From contig NMRA01000002.1 of assembly GCA_002633005.1 (NCBI GenBank), positions 2,135,756-2,199,755 on the forward strand: a stretch of DNA of 64,000 nucleotides, given 5' to 3'. Shown piece by piece: positions 50,001 to 62,800 of the stretch. Positions within the stretch are counted from its first letter, which is position 1, and each line of letters opens with the position of its first letter. The notes under the pieces were generated by a model that was given only the letters and a program-made list of their open reading frames with translations, was not told where the DNA came from and did no database searches. Source of the DNA: Phoronis australis (Eukaryota; Phoronida; Phoronidae). The position numbers and the translations under genes are program-made.

Positions 50001-51770
50001 TAGGGTAGTACATCCTTATTAATACTGTGAGACGGAAGTTTTTCGGTAAATGACACCGAAATTGGGTTTCTGTATGAACCCATCTGGTGTAGATGGGTCC
50101 TTTGTATGCGGTTGGAGTCTTTAAGTCCCTTCTCGAACAAGTAATCCTGCAATCAACATTTTCCCAAATAGTCCTTCGTTCCGCCACCGAAATTGTGAAC
50201 GGAGATATTTTGATGTGACTGCTTCGCTATAAACATAGAAACTTACAAACCTGGGGAATATCTCAATTATACGTTTAAATGGCGTATGCGTCTTTCCTCT
50301 TGTGGTTCCTAATATATGATAACCGAAAACTTCCACTATCACAGGGCAAAATTCTCGGAGGACCGATGGGCGTGGCTTTACCGCAGATCGTGTTTGGAGG
50401 ACTCACTATCACCGCCGGACTTTTGTCCCTCATTCTGCCAGAGACAACGGGAAGGGAGTTGCCTGAAAGTATAGAAGACGGCAATAACTTTAGCATGTAA
50501 GTACCTTGCCTTTTATTTGAGTGCCTTTTATAAAGAAGCGCCGGTCGTCAATTATTAGTCTTGGCCCATCGTTGGTTGCTTGAACCAAAAATGAACTACT
50601 TGTATATGAGGAAAGTTGCATGTTCCAAAGAGATGTGCACCGCAAACCGGTGGTCTGTGGTTAGGTTCTAACGCTTTGTGAGAGTTATCGCTTGCAGATC
50701 AGAAACCTGTATCGCACTATCCGATTCTAAGTAAATGATGCATTACAACTATACCGTAGTTTATGGTGTCAATGTCTGTATGAGGCATAACCGAGGTGCA
50801 AATTAAGTGTGTCAAAATGGCAGAAACAATCAAACTGTCTTCGCACTTTACAGCGAACTAAAAATTCCATCTGGAGTAAAGTTTGCTATGTTTTCCTCGT
50901 GTGGCGAGTTTTCCTTTAGTGGTGCGAAAACTCTCCCCTGTTGGAAAGGCTTCCTACAACAGTTGCGCAACTGAATGCAAAATAACACAGTTCGTATGTT
51001 GTGCAATCACTTGACAGATCGTTCGTCTGATCTAGAAAACATATGAACTGTCATCACGCACCCGATTTGCATTTTTACCCATGATAAGGCTGAATTCCAA
51101 GGACTCAATTTGTGTTCTGGCTCTGTTTACCCATGGTAGCCCTGACACATGATTGGCCAAGTATTTTGCATACTATTTTTATGCTACATGTAGTTACTCG
51201 TGCGGCGGTTGATCGAACGCTCTTGAGAACGTTAAAGCGGCTGACCAGCCTTTTCATCAGACGTCTTACTTGCGTTGTAAACGCGGTAAATGACCGTCTG
51301 ACAATAAAAATACGTAAGCTTTGGTACCACCACACACCTGGGTTGAGTTCCGTAGATACAAGAATTTCGTGAGTAAAACTTGCATTAATTCACAACATTC
51401 TAATATCCAGAACATTCTCACACAACCTGGCGATAAGAAAATTGATCGGTCGTCTGATTTTGAGACATACAGGTACCCAGATCAGAGGTTTGGCGGTTCA
51501 GACTTTCGATTTCGTCAGCTCGGACGGCGTATGGGCGCTGTATAACGATTAACTATAAAAACGGCAATCCGACTGTCTCATAGTTGTTCTATTTGTTTGC
51601 TTAAGTATACCATCTTCCGTTTCAGGTCTAACAAGGAGATAGAAAAACGTCCAGATAATGAAACCACTAACTTGTACGTGGTGCCGAGTTACAAGAAACG
51701 TGATGCTGAAGAAATGGCGTACAGTAATCCTGCTTTGGACAAAGCAGTTGAAGCTGAAGACAGGCTGTAG
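32325..51770 (+). CDS. SLC22-type organic ion transporter, copy B
   Basis: Eleven exons: 32325-32467, 42672-42924, 44882-44985, 45940-46094, 46796-46964 (5a), 47497-47578, 48112-48257, 48818-49038, 49413-49594, 50345-50496, 51626-51770. They total 1752 bases, 583 residues, with no internal stop. Same architecture as copy A: glycosylated loop 1 with four NxT sites, [39 protein letters not shown], and the [14 protein letters not shown] segment. Exon 7 is 6 bases shorter and exon 11 is 9 bases longer than in copy A. Intron 1 is 10.2 kb against 1.8 kb in copy A because of mobile element insertions. No exon 5b was found between 46965 and 47496. Substrate unknown; plasma-membrane transport is inferred from the family. 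Confidence 0.88.
34085..34170 (-). repeat. tRNA-like SINE head or tRNA pseudogene
   Basis: Read on the minus strand, GGGACAGTGTTGCCTGGTTG is followed by a B-box-like GGGTTCGAGTCCC stem-loop. The acceptor stem pairs only in part, and the D-arm and A box are irregular. A tRNA-derived SINE head or a decayed tRNA fits better than a working tRNA. It lies in copy B intron 1 just before the retrotransposon. Confidence 0.45.
34590..37460 (+). mobile_element. Non-LTR retrotransposon (Jockey/CR1-like), dead
   Basis: Frames broken by stops and shifts encode an AP endonuclease (IKELHFDVLLIQEPWL near 34600, LILGGDYN near 35360, SDHCPIF near 35575) and a reverse transcriptase (GFRKCHSTELASLELLDR near 36590, LDLSKAFATIDHQILLKK near 36690, GVPQGSDLGPLLFLICINDL near 36840, catalytic box decayed to YAGDT). 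The C-terminal PRLNYGITTWG is near 37265. Same orientation as copy B, inside intron 1. The endonuclease part is split by a 395-base MITE. Family assignment beyond the Jockey/CR1 group is uncertain. Confidence 0.85.
34709..35103. mobile_element. Foldback MITE inserted in the retrotransposon
   Basis: Terminal inverted repeats of more than 60 bases: the left end starts GGGCCCGGTCTCCAATCTTT and the right end is its near reverse complement, ending AGAGACTGGGCCC. The interior is rich in CGAGTTT/AAACTCG palindromes. It interrupts the endonuclease reading frame, which resumes just after 35103. A second copy lies at 43314-43720 in the opposite orientation. Confidence 0.8.
37590..37680 (+). repeat. tRNA-like SINE head near the retrotransposon end
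   Basis: TGGCGCAGCGGTTAACTC resembles a tRNA A box with D-arm, and GGGTTCGAAACC a B box. Spacing is too short for a full tRNA. It starts about 130 bases after the last retrotransposon coding homology, as expected for a SINE remnant mobilised by such elements. Confidence 0.45.
38934..39086. mobile_element. Small MITE with TTGCATAAA ends
   Basis: About 150 bases with terminal inverted repeats AGTTGCATAAAAGTT (38941) and AAGCTTTATGCAACT (ending 39079). No coding capacity. It lies about 110 bases left of the larger transposon at 39206. Confidence 0.55.
39206..40320. mobile_element. DNA transposon with perfect 8-base target duplication
   Basis: The element starts CACAGGCGCTTGGGTTTATC and its right end is the exact reverse complement over about 33 bases; similarity continues for about 90 bases with small gaps. 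CAGACGAC flanks both sides (39198-39205 and 40321-40328). Eight-base duplications are typical of hAT and P superfamilies; the CA terminus does not decide. The 1115-base interior holds only a short minus frame (40066-40311), so it is non-autonomous. Each end carries a palindromic TGACGTCA-like site. Confidence 0.85.
40905..40953. repeat. Perfect 21-base hairpin
   Basis: ACTTCGTCAGTAAACCAACCC at 40905-40925 is followed by a 7-base loop (ATAAGCA) and its exact reverse complement at 40933-40953, in copy B intron 1. The perfection suggests a recent origin or a constrained structure. Confidence 0.8.
41150..41430. mobile_element. Dispersed MITE, family 1, copy 3
   Basis: Begins TTTCATGAAAGTGACT like the copy at 20957, and shares AGTAACTA, TATTCTCAG and the TGTGGAGCG block with the copy at 2645. 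The right terminus is eroded. Located in copy B intron 1. Confidence 0.6.
42990..43240 (+). repeat. ATC/CAC-rich low-complexity tract in copy B intron 2
   Basis: Counterpart of 13130-13600 in copy A, at the same place after exon 2. It is cut short on the right by the foldback MITE at 43314. Confidence 0.65.
43314..43720. mobile_element. Foldback MITE, second copy
   Basis: Reverse-oriented relative of 34709-35103. Its left 65 bases match the reverse complement of that copy's right end with few differences, and it ends GACCGGCCCA. Found in copy B intron 2 and absent from copy A, so it inserted after the gene duplication. Confidence 0.8.
43815..44075 (+). repeat. AAC/AAT trinucleotide repeat
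   Basis: Interrupted AAC and AAT units with a nearly pure AAC run at 44005-44070. The open frame through it encodes mostly asparagine and is not a gene. Confidence 0.85.
46796..46964 (+). CDS. Exon 5a of copy B (retained version)
   Basis: 169 bases between TTTCAG and GTAAGAGG. It encodes VIESFASSVRVN, then [20 protein letters not shown] and ASALAVVYFIGI, the helix 5-6 stretch just before the PESARWL motif. Same length and phases as 5b but a different peptide. Confidence 0.85.
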
Positions 51771-54700
51771 ATTACGATTGTTTATTTCGATAAAGGGCAT
51801 GACAAAATAACCAAGAATTATAGAATCCGTAGAAAGCCTATTCAAATGTATCCTTGTTAGGCACGTTTTATTTTGTTTTTAGTTTACGTTATTTTTATTT
51901 TTCCATTGTCTTGAAAAGTAATGGAATGGAATACAGCTCTAATTGGGTGAAGATACATGTAACTGAGCGCGGACTACTTTCCTTATTTGTCCATCAGCTG
52001 TATACATGTTAATTTATAGTGTTTCAGCACGAATCTAAAATGAGCGTGTCACTGTGACTGTTGATGTTTATTTAAAAAAATGCTAAGTTGTTATGTTCTG
52101 GAAATGTTTCTCTTATGATATATTACTTTTGTGTCCAGTAACTCAATCAGTGAATTTACAGTCAATTTAAACTACCGAATACTTTTATTTGTCAAGGTTT
52201 GAAAATTTAGGATCTGCAAGTGAAATAGAGTTCTTGTATAATAAATGTATTCAAGAAACAATGTTTGAAATGAAGACTGATTTTCCCATTTGCTGTCTGT
52301 AAGATTCTCTTTCAAGTATGTTTTATTTTAGACCTCATAAAATGAAATTTAACTCATTCTAATGTTCTTACCGTATGACATCGACCTTCTCACACTCAGT
52401 TTTTGCATTTTCATGAGTGCACCACATAACGAACAACATCAAACTAGACTTAAAATTACTAAAATGTCAACAAATCGTCTCTTGATAGTAAAAACTAAAC
52501 TAGTCTGTTTCTTGGACATGTCAGTATACCATATTCATGCCCGTACCTTTACTCTCAAATTAAGAAATTTAACGGAATTTTGAAGTGCGTAAATCCAGTT
52601 TCAGTGAACCTATTTTTAGGATTTGAACGCCAATTTCTGTTACTTTTATGTTCTACATATATCCGGAATCATTATTTTTTTAAAATTTCTAGTATTTCAA
52701 AAAGCACTTTGACAGCCAGACTTGTTTGTTACATTTTAAGTACATTTTCATAACGCTCAGTTTACTCTTTTGTTACCTTTGAACACACTATGAACGTTTA
52801 TTGCTGAGCGATTTTAACCCATTTAATGGGTGTAAAGTGTTCGGATTCTACTTCTTGTGTGAAACAGAAATGCACGTTTTACATTGACAGAATTAAAGTA
52901 GAAATGTAAATATAAACCACTGTCTGATTTGTACGACATGTTCCATATTGAAATTTGTTGTGTGGAACTCTGCGTATTGTAAACGTGGGGGGGGGGTCCT
53001 TTAATTTCCAAATTTGTGACATAAAAGAAGGTGATAATACATTTAAAACATCAGATTGGTGCACAAACAGATTATAAACATGACTGGTATGTATATGTTC
53101 TATGGACTACTCAACTCATCATGCCCAGAACCGATGGCGGCAAACTCGTCAATGGGGGAGACTGAGAATTTTTTCCTCGTTTGAGTATATGCCCATCAGT
53201 GTCAATATAATCGAACACACCTTATCAAGGAAAAGAAATTCCTATTTGTTTCACACGTAAGCGCATGTGCCTATTTCTTCTTATTGGCGCAGACGGCTCT
53301 TCTTTGCAAACGCTCGTGAAGGAATGAGTTATTGGTTCTCTTGGGCCAGTTTTAGTGCCTTGTGCCCAAACAATGAAATTTTTTGTCATAGATTAAGATT
53401 GGCCACACGTTGTAACAGATAATTCCAGATTCACCCACATATTCTATGAGTATAACCCATCGGCGAAACTGACTTTGATAACGCATGTAGCTTGCATTTC
53501 GTTTTACATGCTTCACTTACCAACGTATTCTCTGATGTTCGTCATTTTATGTTTTTTTCTTGAATCTTTATCAATAAAGTATACAGGGCAAAAACGGTAA
53601 TAGCAAAATATCGACGTCGTCAAACTCCACGAAATCCCCTTCCTCAGGTCGCTATCATTTTCTTCACTCGGCCCGAGCTCTATTGAGTGCAAAGCGTTTT
53701 CGTACCAGGGATTTCTGAAAAAGCCTTCAACAAAGGGAGCCGCTGGAGAAGGACGTGGGTCGAGGGAAGACGTCCAATGAAGGAAATCGTCTCGGGCACT
53801 ACCAATTTACTGAGGGTACTTACTGCACTTAAAATCTTGGTCCGTCGTCTAAGGGGGAAAGGACATACCAGGGGTTCATTTTTGAACGTTGAAAAAGTGA
53901 CCACGGGTAAAAATTTAATGAAGCTGCCAAAGGTAAAGCCAAGGATAAGAAGCAAGGACGTGTTTGAATTAATACACTGTATATGAAAGATTTCCGTATC
54001 AGTTATCTTAAAACGTTTCTTGGCAAACATATGTATAGCACAACTTGTACACTTTCATATCGTCAACTGTGCAGGTTTTCGTTTATGACAAAGATATCAT
54101 AACTTTCTTTTAAACCAGTTGCTTGGAATTCTTTGACGTCCTACAGCAATAGGTCCAAATAAAATACGAATGTGGCTAAATAGTGAATGAGATTGGAGGT
54201 AGCATTCAAAGAGTGGAGGCGTGTGGATTTCAAAGACGGCAAAGAGAAAACAAAAATTTGAGACACTGTAAAAATCACAGATGAATTCAAGGTTATCATG
54301 AAGGCTGAGTTCCATCGGATTAGTTGACCAAGAAAAAGGTTAGGGAACAATACATTGCACTGCGCCACTTGAAACATAACCTGCCGGAAAATCACGCACT
54401 AGTTCTCGTGGACTCTTCGTATAACTAATCCTGCCAATCTTCTGAAAGCGTCCAATCAGCATATTGGAACACATCGATAGTGACCGTTCACACGTAGAAT
54501 CCACCACTTCCTCTACCGCAAACTTTTAGTTCATGTGTAAGCCGCTAGGCACGTTTTTAGTTTTGAAAGTATATGAAGGTGTCCCTCAAGTGCTTCCACG
54601 AACCAGTTTGCGGGGCAATGACCAATGGAAGAATGTTTATGGATAGACCTAGGATGTGCGAACAAATTTTAAGAAGCTTTCGAATAGGCTTTTCAGTTTT

Positions 54701-56866
54701 TGATTTAACAGTGACCTAATATTATGTATTCTTAACTTTTTAAACGAATAGTTTTTGTAACTTCATTACATTTAAAAATGTTTCAAACAGAAAGAATTAA
54801 TGAGGGTCAACATTTTTAGGAGCACAGTTCAGTCTGTCATACCCATACATCATTTTACCCAATGAACGTTCGCAACTGACCGTGGGTCAGAGGTTCAAAG
54901 GCCACGGATGATGACACATCTGTCTGTGGATTGTAACCAAAATGTTTAACCCCCATACATGTACAATTTCAAGGCTGATAGGAATAATTCATGTGATTTT
55001 TAATAGCGTTTTCTGATTTTGCACTTTTTAAGGGCTAGTTAGCTCTTATTTATAAGCGATTCTTCAGAACTAAGGGTTTGAGAATGTGTGAAGCTGGCAA
55101 ACCGAAAATTATTGTTTCGTTTAGTTAAAGCCTGCATCAAAGGAAATGTATCGTTGTCTGCAATACAAAAATGTAAAAAAATATCAACATCACTCGGTGC
55201 ATTAAAAAATTGATAAATTCTTATTAAAAGTTATTTCAAAATAGGTCTTGTGCGAAATTTTTTGACACCTACTAGTATCTGTACATACATGTACCATTCT
55301 GTAGTATTCAGAATTTAATCACGCTTGCTACTTGGTATTGAGTGTTTTATTGGTCACAATTCGCATTGGTTGCATTTCGGCGCCATCGAAAACATGCCTG
55401 AACTGAAATGCATGCTCTACCGATTACTTTTTGTGGCTGGTGAATATTCAATTAGGATATATTCGTAGACTCGTTGCTATAAGAAAAACAGTTTTTTAAA
55501 ATTTTCTTTTTTGTTCTAAGACGTTTAGGAATATTCTAAATACACCAAAATGAAGTGCCCATTCAACTGACATCGCACTGCACTAAACTTAGTTGAAATT
55601 GTTTTGAAATCGTTTTTGTTTGATAGTCGATTTTTTCAAGATATGGTTATGTGTCATTATAAGACACATATATTTTCTAAATTCTGTTTAAATTGCGCTT
55701 TTGATTCATGTTTTATAACTTATTACTTCCTGGTTCAAGTTACATCAAAGCAAAAATGTGAAGAATCTTAATTGATTTACAGTAACAGGCTACATTTGGG
55801 TCATGAAGTGTGAAGCTTACTCAAATTCTTGATCCTTGCAATTTCACATTAGGTCACGTGATGTGGCGTGCAGACCATACATGTACTTAAACATGTTTGT
55901 GATCAATGTGAACGTTTTTACCGTTGTTTAAACCGTTCTAAATCAAAATCACTAAAACTAAATGCATAACAAAAACATGTGCATTTGTAAGCAATAATCG
56001 TCTGCACATATACGAGAAGTTTATGCGCGTGCATGCAAAACATTTGAGAACTTTTCCTTGAAAAGAATTACTAATTCGGATAAGGACGTTGTAGGCGCAT
56101 AATTATACTTAAACGAGGAAGAATCAGTCAATATGCCTGGTCGTTGACGCTCTTAACAACGTTGCCACCGTCGACTGTGAGTAAAATGAGATGCTGTAAA
56201 ACTTCTTTTGATACACAAAGCTCATATTTATAAGTCTTTTCTGAATACAATCATTCAGACATTTCCAATTAATTTCCAATTTCAGGAAACTGTTTCCCTG
56301 TTTCTGCCAGTTCACTGTTCATACATTACAGACAATGTGTATGTTTACAGTTTACCACGACTTTTTTGAAGCAAAAAGTGAATCTCGGTGTCAGAAATTA
56401 AAACATGTATCCAAACATTGTATAATAAATTGATATGCATCAAAATAACTATTCCCAATAAAGATGAGATGGAGCGTCAGTCTTTAGGAACTGCCTATGA
56501 ACGTCGTCACCAATTGATCACGTGTTAGAAACTTGAAGGAATTGTCAATAGACTGCCACACGACGTGCAACGAGTAATCCATCACCAATATATCTGCAGA
56601 AAACGAGTCAGCGTCAACAGGCTCGTTCCAACGAGCCCATTTGCGGATTTTTCCAAGCTTTCACATAAGTAAATATAGGTAAACAAAACTGTTTTATTCG
56701 ATCACTCGTAAACTTTTCGAGATGCAAGAAAAAAAAAACAAAATTCCTCAAACTTAGGACCCCGATGTTCGGAGTTAACAACGCAATGGAATCGCCAATT
56801 AAATTCAGATTTAATCTAATTCTATGTTATTTTGCCATGCCCTATATTGAAATAGATAATCCCAAT
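51771..56866. other. Convergent intergenic interval between copies B and C
   Basis: The copy B 3' end has AATAAA-type signals near 52238. No gene was recognised in the 5 kb between the two convergent stop codons; the frame at 53687-53986 and its antisense have no family likeness. Sequence is AT-rich, with a C/G run at 52987-52996. It separates the tail-to-tail genes. Confidence 0.45.
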
Positions 56867-59800
56867 CTACAGCCTGTCTTCAGCTTCAACTGCTTTGTGC
56901 AAAGCAGGATTACTGTACGCCATTTCTTCAGCATCACGTTTCTTGTAACTCGGCACCGCGTACAAGTTAGTGGATTCATTATCTGATCGTTTTTCATTCT
57001 TCTTGTCAGACCTACAAAAACAGTGCAAATAAAACGGAAACAAAAAAGAAACAGCCGGATTATCCATTGCCTCTTTTGCAGACCATGGTTATAGAGAGCT
57101 CATTCATGTACGCTGTCAGGTGAGAAGACATCGGACGTCTGATGCACCAGTTGTACATGTAAACTACTTCACACGTGGATCGTAAAACGTCTGATCTGGT
57201 TAATTATTGTTTTTCCAAATCAGACGGCAGGCCAGTCTTCTTAAAATAAGGCTCCACAAATTAATGACCTCATTGTTAGAGTCTGTGTGGTCGTGACGTA
57301 CCAGATTGTCCTGAATACCAACATTTCTGCATGTTAGTGTTATGCTAATTGCTCGGTCGATGTGAGATGAGATGCAGTTCGATCATCCACTTCAAAAGGA
57401 AACTAAACCTTGTTTTCGTGATTTCAACTGATCCTCCCTCTGTCACCTGCTAATGCATCATAGGCGTCAATTGCGACAAAAAGGCGGAATCGTCTAAAAA
57501 TTTATACTCCCTATCTTACAAATTTGACGCCATGGTCCTCGGTGGTAGTCCTTTCCACAACTGCCGTGTAATTTGATAAAAGCGAAGGCCACGCTTGCGC
57601 GTTTAACAGACTTTGAAAGAAGTTTTCAAACTTTCCTCCAAACATTTGAGGATTGTCGTTGTTACAGAGATTTATTTTTCCAGAGAACTGGATGGGAAAG
57701 CGGTTTTACTATCTGTTTTAACGGATGTGGAATGTTCACAAAAACGCAAACAGTTAGCTCAGGTAAGTCTAGGACTGTGTCCAAAAGTCAAATTAATGCA
57801 TGGAACTGGCCGTAATTCGGTGCACCATAAAGACAATAAAGTTAGGCCAACCTTCTGATGAACTTCACATTTTTGTAGTTTCAATGATTGCAAAAAGGTA
57901 GTTTTCATTTAATTTTAAACGTAGCATGATCACTAAGCTGGGGTGCGATAACAAAATATGACAAGTCTGGGGCAGTGGCAAAAAGTAGTCATTTACAAAA
58001 ATAATAAAATTGTTTTTTAAAGCTTTATAAATCCAAGTATCGTGTTTGAACATCTTCAGGCGTAGTATATACTAGAGGTTCACATCAAAAACTAATTCAA
58101 CTGTTTATTTTTTCATGGCAACATCTCAAATGAGGCTTTAAATTTAGTAACCTAGTGCCAGCCCCTCCCTGTAGTTGAACGCCAGCCTAAGGTAGGCGAG
58201 TAACAAAAAGGTGCCTGTGCTACGAAACAGAAGGATGTACATTATAGGTCGAAATAAATGAAACATAAGAAAAATGTCGTTTAAAACAACTTTCCGGACC
58301 GCTAGACTAATGTGGGATCAAGCAGATGCCGAGACGAAGGCGCCCCGAAAAGAGTGAAACTCTGGAGTCAAAATCGAATAGGCCTACAGTATAGCCACCA
58401 AACTAAAAATTACGTATCTTTTAACAAATATATTTGTTTTAACCTTCCAGTAATCCATCAAACCTTGCAAAGTTTAGCTGCTTGTGTAGCCATCCAAACG
58501 AGTTGATCCATCGTTTATACAATTGACAACACTTTTCGGCGTAGGGAATACCCAAAAAATGACGGAATGTTCTTCTCGAGCAGAATATAGGGTGTCAGAA
58601 CTACACAGGCCCTATCAACATCGTTTCACCATCCTTATCGCACATTTTTTTAAGCTATAGACTAAAGTAAGCTTTACCGACAACGACGTTGTTTGTCGAA
58701 TAAAAATGGCGGCTTGGAATCGCACACGAAGGTGTGTTCTGATTGGTCAGTTAAGCCATCAGTCATAATACTGGCGATTGGTCAATTATACAAGGCATGG
58801 AGACCTACCTGCCAAAGTTGTTGCCGTCTTGTATACTTTCAGGCAACTCCTTTCCGGTTGTCTCTGGGAGAATGAGAGAAAGGAGTCCGGCGGTGATAGT
58901 AAGTCCTCCAAACACGATTTGCGGCAATGCCACGCCGAAAGGTCCTCCGAGTAATTTGCCCTGTTGTAGTTCAAGTATTTCAATTAACATGTCTTAAGAC
59001 GCCAAAACAGGGAACTTTGCATACGCATTTTAAAGGCGTAGTTCAGGACCTTTCTCAACTTTCAAATTTCATCATCTTGAAATAGTAGGCCTCAAAAGCA
59101 GTTTTCACCCACTCCCTCACAATATCGTTAATTCCGTGCACATATGCAGAAGTAGATGCTGACGATACTTCCCGATCGTGAAGCGACAACCCCATAACAA
59201 ATATAACAGACAATCACACTTGTTGAGCAGATCACTGTCACCCGGTAGACTATTATAAAGTCAACTGCACCCGCACATATGTTTGAATTCGCAGTTTCCG
59301 CCCACGTTGACTTACTGGAATTGATTTCTTGAGAGTGGGTATGAACATGTTGACACATTGCTGGCCAACTTCAGAGCGTGTCAAGATTGGTTCAATTTGA
59401 AGGTATAAACCTTTCAAATTCACAGGTTTAAATCTTTTGAGTATACTTAAAAGGGAAGAATTAAAATTCCAATAGCTCCATTATTTTCATCGTTTGCGTT
59501 TTTCACGTACCCTACAAGTTACAATGCTTCCGACCTGTAAAGTAGTCTTTTAAATTACATGTACAGAATACCGAGCAAGTACAAATACACAAAGAAACGG
59601 ATTTAATCATTTGCGTCATCAATCCAAACATTTTCATAGTAATTTGCTCCAGAGACCATTAAACACGTGGCCAGGTTACTTTGGATTATCGTCCGCATGG
59701 AATTTCGAAACCATCATACGAAAACACTTGGTTCATCTATAAGATCGGTCAGCAAGATGCTCAAGCTTTGAAAATCTGACAAAACAATTACCGAGCTTCA

Positions 59801-62800
59801 GTGTGCAAGAATTTCTCAGCATTTTATACTCACCGAGTCCGCAATTGGAGCGCATAACATACCACCGACACGGGCGAAAGTCGAGCTCAGTCCCATCAAC
59901 CCATTCCTACAAATCGTAGGGAAGATCTCGGCAGACCAGAAGTAAATGATGGCAAATCCAACGGAGGCGCCAAATTTCCCAGTCATTGAGAGGGCGATCA
60001 ACCACCCATTGTTTGCTGGAAATATATAATATAAAATTTCCACAAGTAAGTCAAGTACTGGAAAAGTGCCGGAGATGAAAAAACGTTAGGACCTGGTAGC
60101 ACCGATTTTACACAAAGGTCAATGTGGACCGCTCTTCTTCAAAACTTCCTGTGTCAAGAAACGCAAAACCAGAATTTTTACATTCGCATGGCGGTTTACG
60201 CCTGTGGCTGCCAAATCCAAGTTATTCCTCTCTAACTGTACCTACGCTGTATAATTCAAGGGATTGAGAAAAAAACTTAATGAATTGAACTTTTACTCAC
60301 AATCGAAGTAAAGCACAATGAAAATGGTGCTGATACATGCGAGACCTCCTAGCACCATATTGCCGGTATGTGGGTATTTTCTGCCCAGCCATTTACATGC
60401 GAAGCAGAAAGCATAAGCGGGCACTTCGACGAGTCCCGACAACATGAAGTTGACAAACACATCTCCTCCCAAGTTACCACTATTCAGAGATAACCCGTAG
60501 TAGACCATGGAAACCACCATCCTGAAATAATGAAATAGTAAGGATTTAGCTTTTGTCATGTTTGTGCGCGGAGACTTAGGCACTGAATTAGTTATTAACT
60601 CGTGGAATTCCATTTTGTGCAGATATAGAGTCAGTCAAGGAACAGTTGAATTCCTCCGGAGGTTATATAATATAACCATACACTTGTTTGATGCAGCCCA
60701 AACAAAAACAAATATTTCCTACGCGTGAATTCATGCAGACGTAACGCCACAACGTGGTAAACTCACTGCAAAATAACGTAATGAGATCTAATCTACCTGT
60801 CTGTACATTCCAGTGAATTTTTTGTGGATTCCGTCTTCGCATTGATTCCAAACAGAAGCGTCTTGACTGCAAACAATGGGTACTTCAAATACCCGAAACT
60901 TGTGCATACGATGAAAAAGAGTTCTTCGAAACTGGCCTTCGAAAGTATTTTAAATCGTCTTTGATATCAGGTTCCCTGAAATTTTCGTGCATCCTCTGCA
61001 AATATCAGGTTTTGGTCACGTGACTTTCGACATGCTGCTTCCGACTTTTGCTTTACTTGCTCCAGAAACTAACTGACTTATCACGTGAGTGACACCGTTT
61101 CTTCAAACTCACCAATTGAAAAAGATAACGAGGCTGCGTATAAGCAGTGTAGGTGCATGAATGAGCTCCTTCAGAATTTCTATAAGACCCATTGATGGAC
61201 TCTTAGTGGCCTCTGCAGCTGGCATTTCGTCGAACATTTTCTCGGGAAGTGTCACACGATTTTCCTGGGACAATAGAAGGGGAAACGCTTCACTAAACTG
61301 TTAGAGCAGATAGCCTTAACGACAATACTAATGCTTTTTACGTAGAAGGCTATTGGAAAGAACGAGATAGATGCCATTTTCTTTTGACAACTACATATAA
61401 GATACCATGAAAACACAATGGGATACACAACTCCCGTCATGCGAACAATCCCATCATAACACCCTGAGAATAAAGATTATATTACAAATGGGCAATCCTG
61501 TACATAAATTAGACTTGGTATCGATGACGGTGCCAACATCACGGTCAGATGAAATAGGTCTAAGAAGCACATGAAACATCCGGCATTTTAAGATAAACTA
61601 TAAGCTAATTTCACCGTAAGGTCTTGCATGCACTTGTTTCGAAAAACATGATACTGTAGTATAAGATGCACTTGTTGGTCTTATAGCTTTTCACAGGAAA
61701 GATGCAAACAATCACTGCTTATGCAGGTACAATACATGGCGCTTACAAATCTTGGATTTCTGGGTTCGCAGTATTTACATGTAGCCTGTGTTGTTCAAAA
61801 AGTGCTTACCTTGGCTGCGCGGCGTATTATTTCCTCGGCTTCTTCTTTGCGACCTTGTGCCAGGAGCCAACGCGCTGACTCAGGAACAAAGCTTTAATAT
61901 CCTCAGAAACACACTTAAAGTTAGTCCAAGACGCCACCGTTTGATGGCAATACTATTTGAGATTTTAAAAACTACATGTATTCAAAGTCCTATTAATTAA
62001 AAGTGATAACTGTCAAGAAAAAATGACTTCTGACATGTCGTAGTTAACTTTCTTGAAGAAACTGAGTTTTTGGAACTGCAGTTGGCTAATATTAATTAAA
62101 GAAGGATTTTGCTTAAAACTTCTGTTAGTATTTAAAACATGTTGATGTAACATACTAAAATTAGTAGCCAATCAAATGTCGATATTTTTTAAGAATTAAA
62201 CTCAATAAAGTTGAGCGAAGAAGTCTGTTAAGAAAGAAGAAAGACAGTTCTTGGACACATACACATGTACCATGCATAACAGAGACACAGAAAGGACGGA
62301 GCGGAATAGGACATTGAAGCCAGGTCCATTCTCTTAGAAGGTATCCGAGACCCGTTGAAACAAGTATGCCAGAGGCGAAAAAGAACTCTATAACGATCCC
62401 AGCAAAAAGTCGCATTGATAGAACCATTAGTTCCATACCTGAAAATGAAAAGATGACTAGAAAAGCTAGAGATCTTACGAAACAATCACCTTCTTGGCAA
62501 ATGTTCGTTTTTGCTATTGGAAATCAGAACTTACAGTTTCGATATGGTTACAGTTCATTGCCTTAACATGTCATTATCACTATTAAATAGACTTGGTGAT
62601 GGTACATGTATTTCAATGTTTCCGAAACATTGCCGTTGCAAAATATGGGCTCAGAGTTTTGACGTGTTTTGCCTGTGACCGTGGAGGACAGACTGTATTC
62701 GAGACCATGTGCCGGGATCTTAAATGTATGGGCGGGTAACTGCTTTCGATGGGGCTTTGATTTGGAGAAACAGAATTGTTTTCGGAAGATTTCATCTGCA